A stretch of DNA of 64,000 nucleotides, from contig JAQBVN010000009.1 of NCBI GenBank assembly GCA_027622975.1, forward strand, positions 1 to 64,000, given 5' to 3'. The stretch's first letter is position 1. Each line of letters starts with the position of its first letter. The translations under genes and the position numbers were made by a program. The notes under the pieces are model-generated. The model was not told where the DNA came from, did no database searches, and worked only from the letters and a program-made list of their open reading frames with translations. Shown piece by piece: positions 8,416 through 18,273 of the stretch. Source of the DNA: Bacteroidota bacterium. Its GTDB lineage: Bacteria > Bacteroidota > Bacteroidia > Flavobacteriales_D > Sanyastnellaceae.

Positions 8416-9098
8416 ACGGCGGAACCCTCACTGTTGTGCCCACACCCATTGGAAACCTTGGGGACATGACTTCTCGTGCCCTGGAGGTGTTGAAATCCGT
8501 TCATGCGGTTTGGGCCGAAGACACCCGAACTACGGGTAAGTTGCTTCGTCACTTTGGTGTGGATACTCCCGTTCGAGCCTTTCACCAACACAATGAGCAC
8601 AAGCTCGTTTCCGGGGTGGTGGACCAATTGCAAGCAGGCATGAACTTCGCTTTGTGCTCAGATGCGGGAACCCCAGGCATCTCTGACCCTGGATTCCTGT
8701 TGGTCCGAGCGTGCATCGAGGCTGGTGTGAGGGTCGAGTGTCTTCCGGGTGCAACGGCGTTTGTCCCCGCTCTGGTTCTGTCTGGATTGCCGTGTGATCG
8801 CTTCTATTTCGAAGGGTTTTTGCCGCATAAAAAAGGTCGGCAAAAACGCCTCCAAGCCATTCTTGGCATGCCCTGCACAGTGGTCCTCTACGAAAGCCCC
8901 CACAGGGTCGCCAAGCTCTTCGACCAACTTGTCGAATGCGGCGCCAGCGATCGGGCCGCCTCTGTCAGCAGGGAAATCTCCAAACTTCACGAGGAGACCA
9001 TCCGCGGATCCGTCGCTGACGTGGTCCAACATTTCCAACACGTCACCCCGAGGGGAGAGTATGTGGTTGTTTTGGCGGGGAATTCCTCGCTTTCGTAG
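8412..9098 (+). CDS. rsmI: 16S rRNA (cytidine1402-2'-O)-methyltransferase RsmI
   Basis: RsmI uses S-adenosylmethionine to methylate the ribose of C1402 in the 16S rRNA decoding centre. The tetrapyrrole-methylase fold is clear: VVPTPIGNLGDMTSRAL at residues 8-24, AEDTRTTGKLL at about 35-45, the SAM-binding DAGTPGISDPG near 84-94, and FEGFLPHKKGRQKRL near 132-146. The length of 228 residues corresponds to the short family form without the C-terminal extension. ATG 8412 overlaps the preceding stop codon by 4 bp. Confidence 0.96.
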   Translation: MNGGTLTVVPTPIGNLGDMTSRALEVLKSVHAVWAEDTRTTGKLLRHFGVDTPVRAFHQHNEHKLVSGVVDQLQAGMNFALCSDAGTPGISDPGFLLVRACIEAGVRVECLPGATAFVPALVLSGLPCDRFYFEGFLPHKKGRQKRLQAILGMPCTVVLYESPHRVAKLFDQLVECGASDRAASVSREISKLHEETIRGSVADVVQHFQHVTPRGEYVVVLAGNSSLS

Positions 9099-9141
9099 GC
9101 AAAATCAACGTGAGACGCGCCCGCATGTCGTGCGCTGCCAT

Positions 9142-9167
9142 GCCCCAAATCCCAACCTCCTTGGGGC
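9142..9167. terminator. Possible bidirectional hairpin between rsmI and radA
   Basis: GCCCCAA (9142-9148) and TTGGGGC (9161-9167) can form a 7-bp stem with a 12-nt loop between the converging rsmI and radA genes. There is no strong T tract on either side, so terminator function is only suggested by position. Confidence 0.35.
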
Positions 9168-9171
9168 CGCA

Positions 9172-10533
9172 TTAAAACACCACGCGCTGAACTTCGTTGA
9201 CACGCTGGACAGGAATCAATGTCAATCCCCGAGGAGGCGTCGGCAACTTTCCATGGCCTGACACCAGCATGCGTTCCATGCCCAACCGCGCAGCTTCTGC
9301 CATGCGCTGTTCCATGCGCGGAACAGGTCTGATTTCACCGCTCAATCCCACCTCTCCCGCAAAACAGGTCCGGTTGTCCAACGACAGGTTGAGTGAAGAA
9401 CTCAAAATCGCCGCAACCACGGCCAAATCATTCGCCGGATCCTGAATCTTGAGACCCCCTGCCACGTTCAAAAACACATCAAATTGAGCCAATTTGAAAG
9501 CGCACCTCTTCTCAAGCACTGCCAACAGCATGTTGAGCCGGCGCAAATCAAACCCGGTCCCCGATCGCTGGGGAGTGCCATACACGGCTGTGCTTACCAA
9601 GGCCTGAATTTCCACGAGCAAAGGTCGAACCCCCTGCAACGCCACTGCGATGGCTGCTCCGCTTTCCGCGGAACCACGCTCTCCCAACAAGACCTCACTT
9701 GGATGGTCCACAGCGCTTAAGCCCTCCCCTGTCATTTCATAAATGCCCAACTCTGCGGTGGTCCCAAACCTGTTTTTGGCCGCACGCAGCATGCGGTATG
9801 CGTGGTGGCGATCTCCTTCAAATTGAAGGACCACATCCACCATGTGTTCCAACACTTTGGGACCGGCCAACGAACCCTCCTTGGTGATGTGCCCCACCAT
9901 GAACAAGGGCGTACCTGTGGTCTTGGCCCATGCCGTCAGGGCCGCGGCAGATTCTCGGATTTGACCTACCGAGCCTGGTACCCCATCCTGATCGGGCAAA
10001 TCAAGTGTCTGGATCGAATCGACCACCACCAAATCAGGTTGCTCCTGTCTCAGGGCATCGAGCAGTGCTGGCACCTGGGTTTGCGCGAAAATCAGGACTT
10101 CGGGAGAGATTGAACCCAACCGATTGGCCCTCATGCGAACCTGTTCAGCACTTTCCTCCCCGCTGATGTACAGGATTTTGTTCTTTCGTCCCACGGACAA
10201 CGCCACTTGCAGCATCAGTGTGGACTTGCCAATGCCTGGTTCCCCTCCCAACAACACCACACCACCAGGCACCGCCCCACCACCGAGAACCCGATTCAAC
10301 TCTTGGTCGCCCATGTCCACTCGAGGCAACGCCTCAACATTCACCTCAGCCAAAGGTCGAACCTTCGGTGCTTGAAGCACAGAAAGTCCTGCTCGTGACG
10401 CGCGCGTTGAAACGGCCATGATGGCCTCTTCCTCCACCGTATTCCAAGCCTTGCACTGCACACATTGTCCCACCCACTGGGGGTGGACATGACCACATGC
10501 CGAGCAAACGAATTGAGTCTTGGCCTTGGCCAC
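9172..10533 (-). CDS. radA: DNA repair protein RadA
   Basis: RadA is a RecA-related branch-migration ATPase used in recombinational repair. All parts of the 453-residue protein are visible: an N-terminal zinc finger with Cys10, Cys13, Cys24 and Cys27; Walker A GGEPGIGKST at 96-105; the RadA-specific KNRFG motif near residue 258; and a C-terminal Lon-protease-like domain ending in LIPVQRVNEVQRVVF. It starts 3 bp after the stop of the large T9SS protein gene on the same strand, so the two may be cotranscribed. Confidence 0.97.
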   Translation of the reverse strand: MAKAKTQFVCSACGHVHPQWVGQCVQCKAWNTVEEEAIMAVSTRASRAGLSVLQAPKVRPLAEVNVEALPRVDMGDQELNRVLGGGAVPGGVVLLGGEPGIGKSTLMLQVALSVGRKNKILYISGEESAEQVRMRANRLGSISPEVLIFAQTQVPALLDALRQEQPDLVVVDSIQTLDLPDQDGVPGSVGQIRESAAALTAWAKTTGTPLFMVGHITKEGSLAGPKVLEHMVDVVLQFEGDRHHAYRMLRAAKNRFGTTAELGIYEMTGEGLSAVDHPSEVLLGERGSAESGAAIAVALQGVRPLLVEIQALVSTAVYGTPQRSGTGFDLRRLNMLLAVLEKRCAFKLAQFDVFLNVAGGLKIQDPANDLAVVAAILSSSLNLSLDNRTCFAGEVGLSGEIRPVPRMEQRMAEAARLGMERMLVSGHGKLPTPPRGLTLIPVQRVNEVQRVVF

Positions 10534-10536
10534 CGA

Positions 10537-13500
10537 TCAACGCGCCCGGAAAATGTTCACCGTTCCCGTGTGCTGGTCTCCATTGGGAAGCAACACTGTG
10601 TAGAAGTACACACCTTCGGCGCTCCCGTCACCGTACCAAGGCGTGGCATTTCGGTACTGGAAATTCTCATACACCTGGTTTCCCCACCGGTCAAAGATGC
10701 GCACGAGCACCCCATTGGGTTCCCAAGGCTCCAGACCCATGATGTGGAACCCATTGTTCTCGTCATTTCCATCCCGTGGGGTGAACACGTTGGGAACAAT
10801 GATTTCGCAATTGTCAACGATGATGTTGTAGATGTGCGTCAGCCCCCCCGGCAAGCACGGATTGGCAATGGTTACCTCCAAATCCAGTGGATAACCCCAG
10901 CAATCGGGGTGGAATTGGTCGTTGTAGAGATTCACGACAATCTCCGCATTGAAACTCACAACCGTATCGGCGCACTGCACAGTCCAGGTGTAGTCACTGT
11001 ATTCGGGGCCGTTCATCTGAGCGTTGAGGTCAAACAACTCCGGAGTGCCAGGGCACAATGCCAGCGGCTCGGAACCAATGTTGGGTAGCGGGTCCCAGGT
11101 CGGAACGTCCCCAATGAATACGAGCCCGCAAGCTTCCTGTGGGTCACAGCCATAAGGATCTTCGATGGTGACACAAATTTCCGTGCCATTGATGTCTGTC
11201 TCCTCAGGCACAATCCAGTTGAAATTGTTATCGACGGTGGTCACGGTACCATCAGGCCAGGTGACCGTGTAGCCGTTGTAATTCGCGATGAATGCATTGC
11301 TTACGCCGAGCACACCATCTTCACCGACTTCAATGCCACCACCATCACAGTCCGTGATGGCCCCTCCGGGAAAGACGTCCACATCGATTTCCTCAATGAC
11401 ATCAATGAATGCACAATCACTGTTGCCATTGGGGAAACATCCATTGACCACCGAAACACAATAGGATCCCGTTGCATTCACAACCCACTCGTTGTCCTGC
11501 ACATTGGCAGGGTTGCCATTGTAAGTCCACTCGTACACCAAATCCGTGTTTTGATCCCCGGGAATGGGGTCCAACTCCAGGGTGGAACCCTCACCACACA
11601 AAAACGCATTGTCCAACACGGGTTCCAACGTAGCGGTCACCTCAATTTGGTCAATCGCCGTTCCGCAACCGTTGGTGACGCTCACAACCAAGGTAGTTTC
11701 TGTGTATTGGGTCCAGGAGTATTCATTCTCCAACACGTTGTCCGTTCCTGGGTATGGCCAGTTCACCGTGGCCACATCCGCGGGGTCCGTGATGAACGCC
11801 TGAATTCCCAAATCATCCCCATCACAGGCCCATGCCAAACTGTCGCCGCTCAACTCAATGGTGGGTGGCTCATTCACTTCCACGTCATAACACGTGGAAG
11901 AACCGCACTCCTCGTCATAGAAGCACAACTCGTACATGCCATATTCCGTGGCCCACCATGTGGTGTTGTATTGATCCGTGACGCTGAATTCGTTGTTGCC
12001 CAAATTGCTCGTTTCTTCCCATTGACCATAGGCAGGCTGCACCGTGCACAGAGCCGGGCCGTAATAAATCACTCCCGAAGTCAACGGAATGTCTTGGACA
12101 CAGGCAGACGGATTGTTGATGCAGTTGTTGACGCAATTGTACAGGTCAAGCCCCAAATATTGGTCGTTGGTGGGGTCGCTGCTCACAAAAGTGATTTGCA
12201 CTGAATCACCAAACGCCACGGCCAAGTCTTGGTTGTTGTTGACATTGGCAAAACTTCCAGAGTTCATGGTGATGGTTGACGTGGTCACTGTTCCATCTGG
12301 ATGAATGATGTCAATGCTCAAAAAGGACCCGCCCCATCCATTGATAGAGCTCGACATGTACAGGTTCACAAAGCCTTCTCCGGGAGAAGCAAAACCCCCA
12401 CTGAATGTGACTGTGTCAAAAGCAGCTTCTCCACACAAAGGCTCGATGGTGACATCGGGCAAGGTCGACGCGGACGGAGAGAGAATGAATGTCCTTTTGC
12501 CCTCACAACCACCCTCATCCACGACAGTGACTTGATAGACCCCCGCAGTCAAATACGCGGACGCCCCGCTTGTGGAGAGCACCGTCCCTCCACCATTGTT
12601 CCAGTTGCCGGTCCAGATGTAATCCACGAAATTTTCATCGACATCAGGGATGACCTCAACATAGGCGGAATCTCCTGGACACACCGTCTGAAGTGTTCCT
12701 TCCACTGTAGGGAGGTAGTACGGTGTTTGACTCACCTGGAAGAGTTCCTGAACCACACATCCCGAAGCCGTGTTGCCTGTCACCACAAACGTTCCACCAA
12801 ACGGGATGCTCGCTTCGTTGTCGGTCCAAAACTGGCTGCCCAAATTCCAAGACCAATCCACCACAGGCTCCTGCCCGCCCACGGACGAGGCAGTCACGTC
12901 AAGCTCTGATCCTGCACAAATCCCCCACTCCCCCGTTGCAGATGTCACATCAATGGTGGGGGGCACAACGTCCAACACTTGAATCACGATGTTCACTTCG
13001 GTCACAGCACCATCGCTGTCCTCAGCAGTCATCGTTATGGTGCTGATTCCAGGGCTTTCTGCCACAAAAACGCCCGTGTACGTTGCCGTTCCTCCATTGG
13101 AAGAACTCTCGTTTTGGATGAAGCAAGAGCCCGCCAAGTTCGAATTGACAGTCAGCGCCACGGTTTGGTCAGGTTCTGGCCCCAAAAACTCGACGTTCAA
13201 AGGCGTGGTTTGGTTCAGACACAGGGTGACAGTGTCACAACCAAGGTTTGCCGTGGGGACTGGATTCAAGTTGTTGTTTGTCAACGCGGTGTTGATGTTG
13301 AAGAACTTGTAGTCCAACCAATTGATGCCATCCTCGTTGCCTTCACCGATGCCATAGGGTCCGTTGTACGTGTCATCCAACAGGTTGAAACGACCAAACT
13401 GCACGTGTGGGCTGTTGTTGGGGTTGGGGTTGGTGGACTCGCCATCTGCACCCGTCACGCCGGGATCGGTGCCGCAACAACCACCTCCACCACCCACATC

Positions 13501-14328
13501 ACCATGAGCCCAATCCATGTCCAAGTAGCACACCTGGGCATTGTTGCCATCTGGCAAAATTCCGCTCTCAGGATGGGTAATGATGATTTGGAAACTGTTC
13601 AGGAGATCCGTTTGGTTGTTGTAATAACCAACGTCGATGTAATTCACGTACACCGCGTCTTGGGTCTTTTTCCACTTGATCTCTCCCACTGTTCGCAAAT
13701 CCGTGTCCTGCCAATACCCCGCAATCTGGTTGTATTCTGCGGCAGGAAACCCCGTTGGTGTCCAGTCAATGACATCTCCGCCAAACGAAATTTGACCTTT
13801 GGAGTTCACGTAAAAGTTGCTGTAGTTGTCTCCGTAGAGCTCAAACTGCCATTCTCCCGCATCCGAAACCGGAATGGGGTTTGACGAACAGTCTACATTC
13901 CATCCCGCACCCCCTTGGTTAGACCAAGCCATTTCGTTGGGTCCCAAACCTCCGAGACCCGGAGGAGGCACCATCGTGATGTACGAGTCGTCCGGCTCAA
14001 CCCAACAGCCACAAGCCCCATCTTGCTGAAGGACCTTCATGCGAAGCTCCTTGCGCTCGGCTCTTTTCTCGTCAAACGAATCATGGTACTTGTGCAAAAA
14101 AGTCAAATAGGCCACCTCGTCGAACTCGTCCCATGCCCGCACAACCTCCCACTCTTCCCGTGTCATCTGAAGTACGGCCTCCTCAAACGAGGGATAGCTG
14201 TCTACGATTTCCTTGGCAGTGCGGGTGTCTCCAAAGTCAAGCTGGCCTTGAGACGAAGGGCACCATACCATGGTGAAAATCATCAAAGAACTCGCAAAAA
14301 ATCCGTGAAATTGTCGTGTAAAAATCAT
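10537..14328 (-). CDS. Large secreted T9SS type-B protein with nidogen-like domain
   Basis: This is a 1263-residue cell-surface or secreted protein. From the ATG at 14328 there is a signal peptide ending near QGQ at 28; an alternative start 15 codons upstream would only add a basic tail. Residues of roughly 150-330 resemble a NIDO domain (FYVNSKGQISFGG, IAGYWQDTDLR, VNYIDVGYYNNQTDLLNSFQ). Several Ig/PKD-like beta domains follow. The last 90 residues are a gliding-motility-associated (type-B) sorting domain: IVPNVFTPRDGNDENNGF, VRIFDRWGNQVYEN, GVYFYTVLLPNG. T9SS is the expected export route. The ligand is unknown; an adhesin-like role is inferred. A TATCTTTA box lies at 14398-14405. Confidence 0.9.
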   Translation of the reverse strand: MIFTRQFHGFFASSLMIFTMVWCPSSQGQLDFGDTRTAKEIVDSYPSFEEAVLQMTREEWEVVRAWDEFDEVAYLTFLHKYHDSFDEKRAERKELRMKVLQQDGACGCWVEPDDSYITMVPPPGLGGLGPNEMAWSNQGGAGWNVDCSSNPIPVSDAGEWQFELYGDNYSNFYVNSKGQISFGGDVIDWTPTGFPAAEYNQIAGYWQDTDLRTVGEIKWKKTQDAVYVNYIDVGYYNNQTDLLNSFQIIITHPESGILPDGNNAQVCYLDMDWAHGDVGGGGGCCGTDPGVTGADGESTNPNPNNSPHVQFGRFNLLDDTYNGPYGIGEGNEDGINWLDYKFFNINTALTNNNLNPVPTANLGCDTVTLCLNQTTPLNVEFLGPEPDQTVALTVNSNLAGSCFIQNESSSNGGTATYTGVFVAESPGISTITMTAEDSDGAVTEVNIVIQVLDVVPPTIDVTSATGEWGICAGSELDVTASSVGGQEPVVDWSWNLGSQFWTDNEASIPFGGTFVVTGNTASGCVVQELFQVSQTPYYLPTVEGTLQTVCPGDSAYVEVIPDVDENFVDYIWTGNWNNGGGTVLSTSGASAYLTAGVYQVTVVDEGGCEGKRTFILSPSASTLPDVTIEPLCGEAAFDTVTFSGGFASPGEGFVNLYMSSSINGWGGSFLSIDIIHPDGTVTTSTITMNSGSFANVNNNQDLAVAFGDSVQITFVSSDPTNDQYLGLDLYNCVNNCINNPSACVQDIPLTSGVIYYGPALCTVQPAYGQWEETSNLGNNEFSVTDQYNTTWWATEYGMYELCFYDEECGSSTCYDVEVNEPPTIELSGDSLAWACDGDDLGIQAFITDPADVATVNWPYPGTDNVLENEYSWTQYTETTLVVSVTNGCGTAIDQIEVTATLEPVLDNAFLCGEGSTLELDPIPGDQNTDLVYEWTYNGNPANVQDNEWVVNATGSYCVSVVNGCFPNGNSDCAFIDVIEEIDVDVFPGGAITDCDGGGIEVGEDGVLGVSNAFIANYNGYTVTWPDGTVTTVDNNFNWIVPEETDINGTEICVTIEDPYGCDPQEACGLVFIGDVPTWDPLPNIGSEPLALCPGTPELFDLNAQMNGPEYSDYTWTVQCADTVVSFNAEIVVNLYNDQFHPDCWGYPLDLEVTIANPCLPGGLTHIYNIIVDNCEIIVPNVFTPRDGNDENNGFHIMGLEPWEPNGVLVRIFDRWGNQVYENFQYRNATPWYGDGSAEGVYFYTVLLPNGDQHTGTVNIFRAR

Positions 14329-14433
14329 GGGCTCAGGCGGATGGTTGTGAATAGAACGCTTCGGTTTTGACAAAACGTTGCACGTCAGAAAGCGGGTAAA
14401 GATAACAAAGTCAGGGAGGCGTGATTCTCGAAG

Positions 14434-14441
14434 TACCTTTG
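14434..14441 (+). promoter_or_regulatory. -7 box upstream of lepA
   Basis: TACCTTTG is a perfect match to the Bacteroidota -7 consensus. It is 63 bp upstream of the chosen lepA start, so this gene would have a real leader, unlike many neighbours. It also argues against a longer N-terminus beginning before this box. Confidence 0.65.
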
Positions 14442-14504
14442 CAGGAAAATTTCGGGGTGTGCAGACAGGTCGTCGATGCGCGATTCCCGAAGTTTGAAAG
14501 AGCC

Positions 14505-16295
14505 ATGAGGAACATCCGAAACTTCTGCATCATCGCCCACATCGACCACGGCAAGAGTACTTTGGCCGATCGTTTGTTGCAAGCAACGGGCACGATTTCT
14601 GACCGCGATCTGCAGGAGCAAACCTTGGATGACATGGACCTCGAGCGAGAGCGGGGCATCACAATCAAGAGCCACGCCATCCAAATGAATTACAAGGGAC
14701 GTGATGGGAAGGACTATGTCCTGAATCTCATCGACACCCCGGGTCACGTGGATTTCAGTTACGAGGTTTCTCGGTCGATTGCCGCTTGCGAGGGAGCCCT
14801 GCTGATTGTTGACGCCACCCAGGGCATTGAGGCCCAAACCATCAGCAACCTGTATCTGGCATTGGAGCACGACCTGGAAATCATTCCTGTCCTCAACAAA
14901 ATGGACCTCGACTCGGCGGACCCTGAGGTGGTCGGTGAGCAAATCGTGGACCTGATCGGTTGCACCATGGAGGACATCCTGCCGGCCAGCGGTAAAACCG
15001 GGTTGGGAGTCGAGGCCATCCTCGAAGCCATTGTCGATCGCGTTCCAGCGCCCAAGGGGGACCCAAACGCCCCATTGCAAGCCATGATTTTCGATTCTGT
15101 CTTCAACAGTTTTCGGGGAATCATCGCTTATTTCAGAATCATCAACGGCACGGTCAACAAAGGTGATCTCGTCAAATTTGTGGCCACGGGACGGGAATAC
15201 GACGCAGATGAAATCGGCGTGCTCGGTTTGGACCTCATCCCCAAAAAACAACTGAGCGCGGGTGATGTCGGATACATCATTTCTGGCATCAAAAACGCCA
15301 AAGAAGTCAAGGTTGGAGACACCTTAACCTTAAAATCCCGGCCGTGCGACCGAGCTGTTCAAGGCTTTGAAGACGTCAAGCCCATGGTGTTTGCAGGCAT
15401 CTACCCTGTAGACACGGAAGATTATGAAGAATTGCGCGCCTCCATGGAGAAGTTGCAGCTCAACGACGCTTCGTTGGTGTTTGAACCCGAGAGTTCTGCC
15501 GCCTTGGGTTTTGGATTCCGCAGCGGATTCCTCGGAATGCTCCACATGGAGATCATTCAGGAGCGTTTGGAGCGCGAATTCAACATGACGGTCATCACAA
15601 CCGTTCCCAACGTGGGATACAAGGCGTACACCAAAAAGGGAGAGCTCCTGGAGATCCGAAACCCGAGCGACCTCCCCGACGCCAACCACCTCGACCATGT
15701 GGAGGAGCCCTTCATCAAAGCCCAAGTCATCACCAAATCGGAATACGTGGGGCCCGTCATGAGTCTCTGCATCGAAAAACGCGGGACCCTGTCCAACCAG
15801 GTGTACCTCACCTCGGACCGGGTGGAACTTACCTTCAGCATTCCTTTGGGTGAGATTGTGTTTGACTTCTACGACAAGCTCAAAACCATTTCTCGAGGCT
15901 ATGCGTCGTTTGACTACTTCCCCGACGGATACAAGCAAAGCAACCTCGTGAAGATGGACATCTTGCTCAATGGAGATCAAGTCGATGCTTTGAGCGCGTT
16001 GATTCACCGTGACCACGCACACACCCTGGGCAAAAAAATCTGCTTGAAGTTGAAGGAATTGATTCCTCGGCAACAGTTCATGATCGCGCTCCAAGCGGCT
16101 GTAGGAGCCAAAATCATTGCCCGAGAAACCATTTCAGCTGTGCGAAAAGACGTCACCGCCAAGTGTTATGGTGGCGACATCACACGAAAGCGCAAATTGT
16201 TGGAGAAGCAGAAAAAAGGGAAAAAGCGGATGCGCCAGATTGGCACCGTTGAAGTCCCTCAGTCGGCCTTCTTGGCCGTGTTGAAACTGGACTGA
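14505..16295 (+). CDS. lepA: Elongation factor 4 (LepA)
   Basis: LepA is a ribosome-associated translational GTPase that influences initiation and elongation under stress. From the ATG at 14505 the 596-residue protein begins [19 protein letters not shown], with the G1 P-loop at residues 11-19. The G3 motif DTPGHVDF and G4 NKMDL follow, and the characteristic LepA C-terminal domain ([21 protein letters not shown]) closes the protein. The length is normal. It converges with rlmN, with 14 bp between the stop codons. Confidence 0.97.
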   Translation: MRNIRNFCIIAHIDHGKSTLADRLLQATGTISDRDLQEQTLDDMDLERERGITIKSHAIQMNYKGRDGKDYVLNLIDTPGHVDFSYEVSRSIAACEGALLIVDATQGIEAQTISNLYLALEHDLEIIPVLNKMDLDSADPEVVGEQIVDLIGCTMEDILPASGKTGLGVEAILEAIVDRVPAPKGDPNAPLQAMIFDSVFNSFRGIIAYFRIINGTVNKGDLVKFVATGREYDADEIGVLGLDLIPKKQLSAGDVGYIISGIKNAKEVKVGDTLTLKSRPCDRAVQGFEDVKPMVFAGIYPVDTEDYEELRASMEKLQLNDASLVFEPESSAALGFGFRSGFLGMLHMEIIQERLEREFNMTVITTVPNVGYKAYTKKGELLEIRNPSDLPDANHLDHVEEPFIKAQVITKSEYVGPVMSLCIEKRGTLSNQVYLTSDRVELTFSIPLGEIVFDFYDKLKTISRGYASFDYFPDGYKQSNLVKMDILLNGDQVDALSALIHRDHAHTLGKKICLKLKELIPRQQFMIALQAAVGAKIIARETISAVRKDVTAKCYGGDITRKRKLLEKQKKGKKRMRQIGTVEVPQSAFLAVLKLD

Positions 16296-16309
16296 TTGTC
16301 TCGGCCCTG

Positions 16310-17380
16310 TCAAGCCTTGTGCGGGACGGAAGTCGCGGCTGTGTTCTTGTTGGCCAATTGACCACAAGCCGCGTCAATATCCTTGCCCCGAGAACGCCTC
16401 ACATTCACAATCAAGTTCTTGTCCTCGAGGAATGCCACAAAATCTGTCAGGCGTTCTGGCGTGGTTTGCTGGAATTCTCCGTCATCGATTGGATTGTATT
16501 CGATGAGGTTGATTTTGCAGGGCACATTCTTGCAAAACTGCGCCAATTCACTGGCATCCAACCGCCCATCATTGAAGTCCTTGAACACGATGTATTCGAA
16601 CGTCGGGCGGGTTCCAGTCTTGTCGTGAAAATGCCTCAAGGCTTCGGCCAGCACTGACAAATTGTTGGATTCATTGATGGCCATGATGTGGTTCCGTTTG
16701 GCATCGTTGGCCGCGTGCAAACTCAAGGCCAAATTGAACTTCACTTCATCGTCTCCAAGTCGCTTGATGGCTTTGGCGATTCCCGCTGTGGACACCGTGA
16801 TGCGCTTGGGAGACATCGCCAAACCCGGGGTGCCCGTGATCCGTTCCACCGAGTCCAAGACATTTCGGTAATTGAGAAGCGGCTCCCCCATGCCCATGTA
16901 CACGATGTTGGACAATCCCTTGCCATGCCGCTCATGAGCCATCGCATCGAGCATGGCCACTTGGTCGTACATCTCTCCTGCAGACAAATTCTTCAACAAT
17001 TTCAGACGCCCCGTGGCGCAGAATTTGCAGGCCAACGAACAACCCACTTGCGAACTGATGCAGGCCGTGAGTCGCTTGGTGGTCGGGATCAGGACCCCCT
17101 CGACCACGCGCTGGGCGTCTTCGTCCACCTCAAACGCACATTTGACGGTTCCATCTCGGCTCTCTTGAGCTTCCTTCAATTGAATCCTGCGCAAGGAATA
17201 ACGCGATTCGAGGGAGGATCTCAAGCCCTTTCCCAAGGTTGTCATCTCTTCAAAGGAACCCGCGCCGTGGGTCCACAACCACTCCAAGATTTGCTTGCTT
17301 CGAAACGGCTTCTCCCCCATCTCCACCAAAGAGGCGGACAACTCAACGTTGCTCAATGCGCGAATGTCAGGAAGTGCCAT
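16310..17380 (-). CDS. rlmN: Dual-specificity RNA methyltransferase RlmN
   Basis: RlmN is a radical-SAM enzyme that methylates C2 of A2503 in 23S rRNA and of A37 in some tRNAs. The cluster-binding CxxxCxxC is Cys114, Cys118 and Cys121 (GCSLACKFCATG). The second catalytic cysteine is Cys339 in the C-terminal DAACGQL. The glycine-rich SAM-binding GMGEPL block is present. The 356-residue length is typical. A TATCTTTG box ends 4 bp before the ATG, predicting a leaderless mRNA. Confidence 0.97.
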   Translation of the reverse strand: MALPDIRALSNVELSASLVEMGEKPFRSKQILEWLWTHGAGSFEEMTTLGKGLRSSLESRYSLRRIQLKEAQESRDGTVKCAFEVDEDAQRVVEGVLIPTTKRLTACISSQVGCSLACKFCATGRLKLLKNLSAGEMYDQVAMLDAMAHERHGKGLSNIVYMGMGEPLLNYRNVLDSVERITGTPGLAMSPKRITVSTAGIAKAIKRLGDDEVKFNLALSLHAANDAKRNHIMAINESNNLSVLAEALRHFHDKTGTRPTFEYIVFKDFNDGRLDASELAQFCKNVPCKINLIEYNPIDDGEFQQTTPERLTDFVAFLEDKNLIVNVRRSRGKDIDAACGQLANKNTAATSVPHKA

Positions 17381-17384
17381 GCCG

Positions 17385-17392
17385 CAAAGATA
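17385..17392 (-). promoter_or_regulatory. -7 box of rlmN (leaderless spacing)
   Basis: Minus-strand TATCTTTG, a perfect consensus match, is separated from the rlmN ATG (17380) by only 4 bp, so the transcript should start at or next to the start codon. Confidence 0.65.
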
Positions 17393-17408
17393 GCGGTCGA
17401 TGGTGCCG

Positions 17409-18149
17409 TCATCCTGTCATCAACAAGGACATGCGATGTTTCAAAGCCTCTCGCTTTCGAACCGCCATAGGCACCGTGCGACCGTCGAGCAAGGTCAATG
17501 TGTTTTCGCGGTAATTGCAAGACCGAACGTGATCCAGCTGAACCAAATGGCTGTTGTGCGCACGAAAAAACATGTCGTTGTCGAGCATCTCCTCGACCTT
17601 CTTCAAATTCTTGCTCAGCGTCAATTTTTTTCCCGTGAGCAAATGCAGGGTGGTGTAACTCCCTTCTGCCTCGACATGGACGATGTCGCTGTGACGCACA
17701 AAGTGCTTTTTGCCTGTGGTGCTCACCTCCAATCTGCGTGTGGCTGGAGAAATGGCCCCTTTGCCTGGCGTCCTGTGATGGTAGAAATGCATCAGCACCC
17801 TTCGGCTGCATCCAAGCAAGTCCTCACGGTCGATGGGCTTCAGCAAGTAGTCAAATGCATCGCGTCGAAGTGCTTCGACGACGTATTGGTCAAACGCTGT
17901 GGTGAACACCAAATAGAAATCGCGGCGGCTGACGCGGTCCATCAACTCCAACCCGCTGAGGTGTGGCATGTGGATGTCCATGAACACGACATCGGGCACG
18001 AGTTCGTCAATGAGGCGGTGAGCCTCCTTGGCACTCGAAGCTGTTTGAAGTACGCGGATGGAAGGGCATGTGCGCTCAATTTGGCGGCACAGCATTTCCC
18101 TGCAATGGGGCTCGTCGTCCACCACGAGGGCATGAAGTTGTTTGAGCAT
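17409..18149 (-). CDS. LytTR-family response regulator (orphan)
   Basis: This 246-residue two-domain regulator has a receiver domain at about 5-120 with acidic pocket Asp11/Asp12, phospho-acceptor Asp58 (VVFMDIHMP) and Lys104 (LLKPID). A LytTR DNA-binding domain follows at about 145-240 (FVRHSDIVHVEAEGSY, FFRAHNSHLVQLDHV). Such regulators usually pair with a membrane histidine kinase of the LytS/His_kinase type. None is adjacent; the next gene upstream is a serine hydrolase. ATG 18149 was preferred over a TTG 7 codons upstream because the receiver fold begins immediately after it. Target genes are unknown. Confidence 0.92.
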   Translation of the reverse strand: MLKQLHALVVDDEPHCREMLCRQIERTCPSIRVLQTASSAKEAHRLIDELVPDVVFMDIHMPHLSGLELMDRVSRRDFYLVFTTAFDQYVVEALRRDAFDYLLKPIDREDLLGCSRRVLMHFYHHRTPGKGAISPATRRLEVSTTGKKHFVRHSDIVHVEAEGSYTTLHLLTGKKLTLSKNLKKVEEMLDNDMFFRAHNSHLVQLDHVRSCNYRENTLTLLDGRTVPMAVRKREALKHRMSLLMTG

Positions 18150-18273
18150 GATGTCTGGGTTTGGGCTCAAGAAAAAGCCCAGACCCGGCCCTCACGGATG
18201 CTTGTTCACAAGCGTCAGGGGTCAGTTTGTAAACGTTGGTCCTTATGTTCACACACACCCATCCTCAGGCGTG

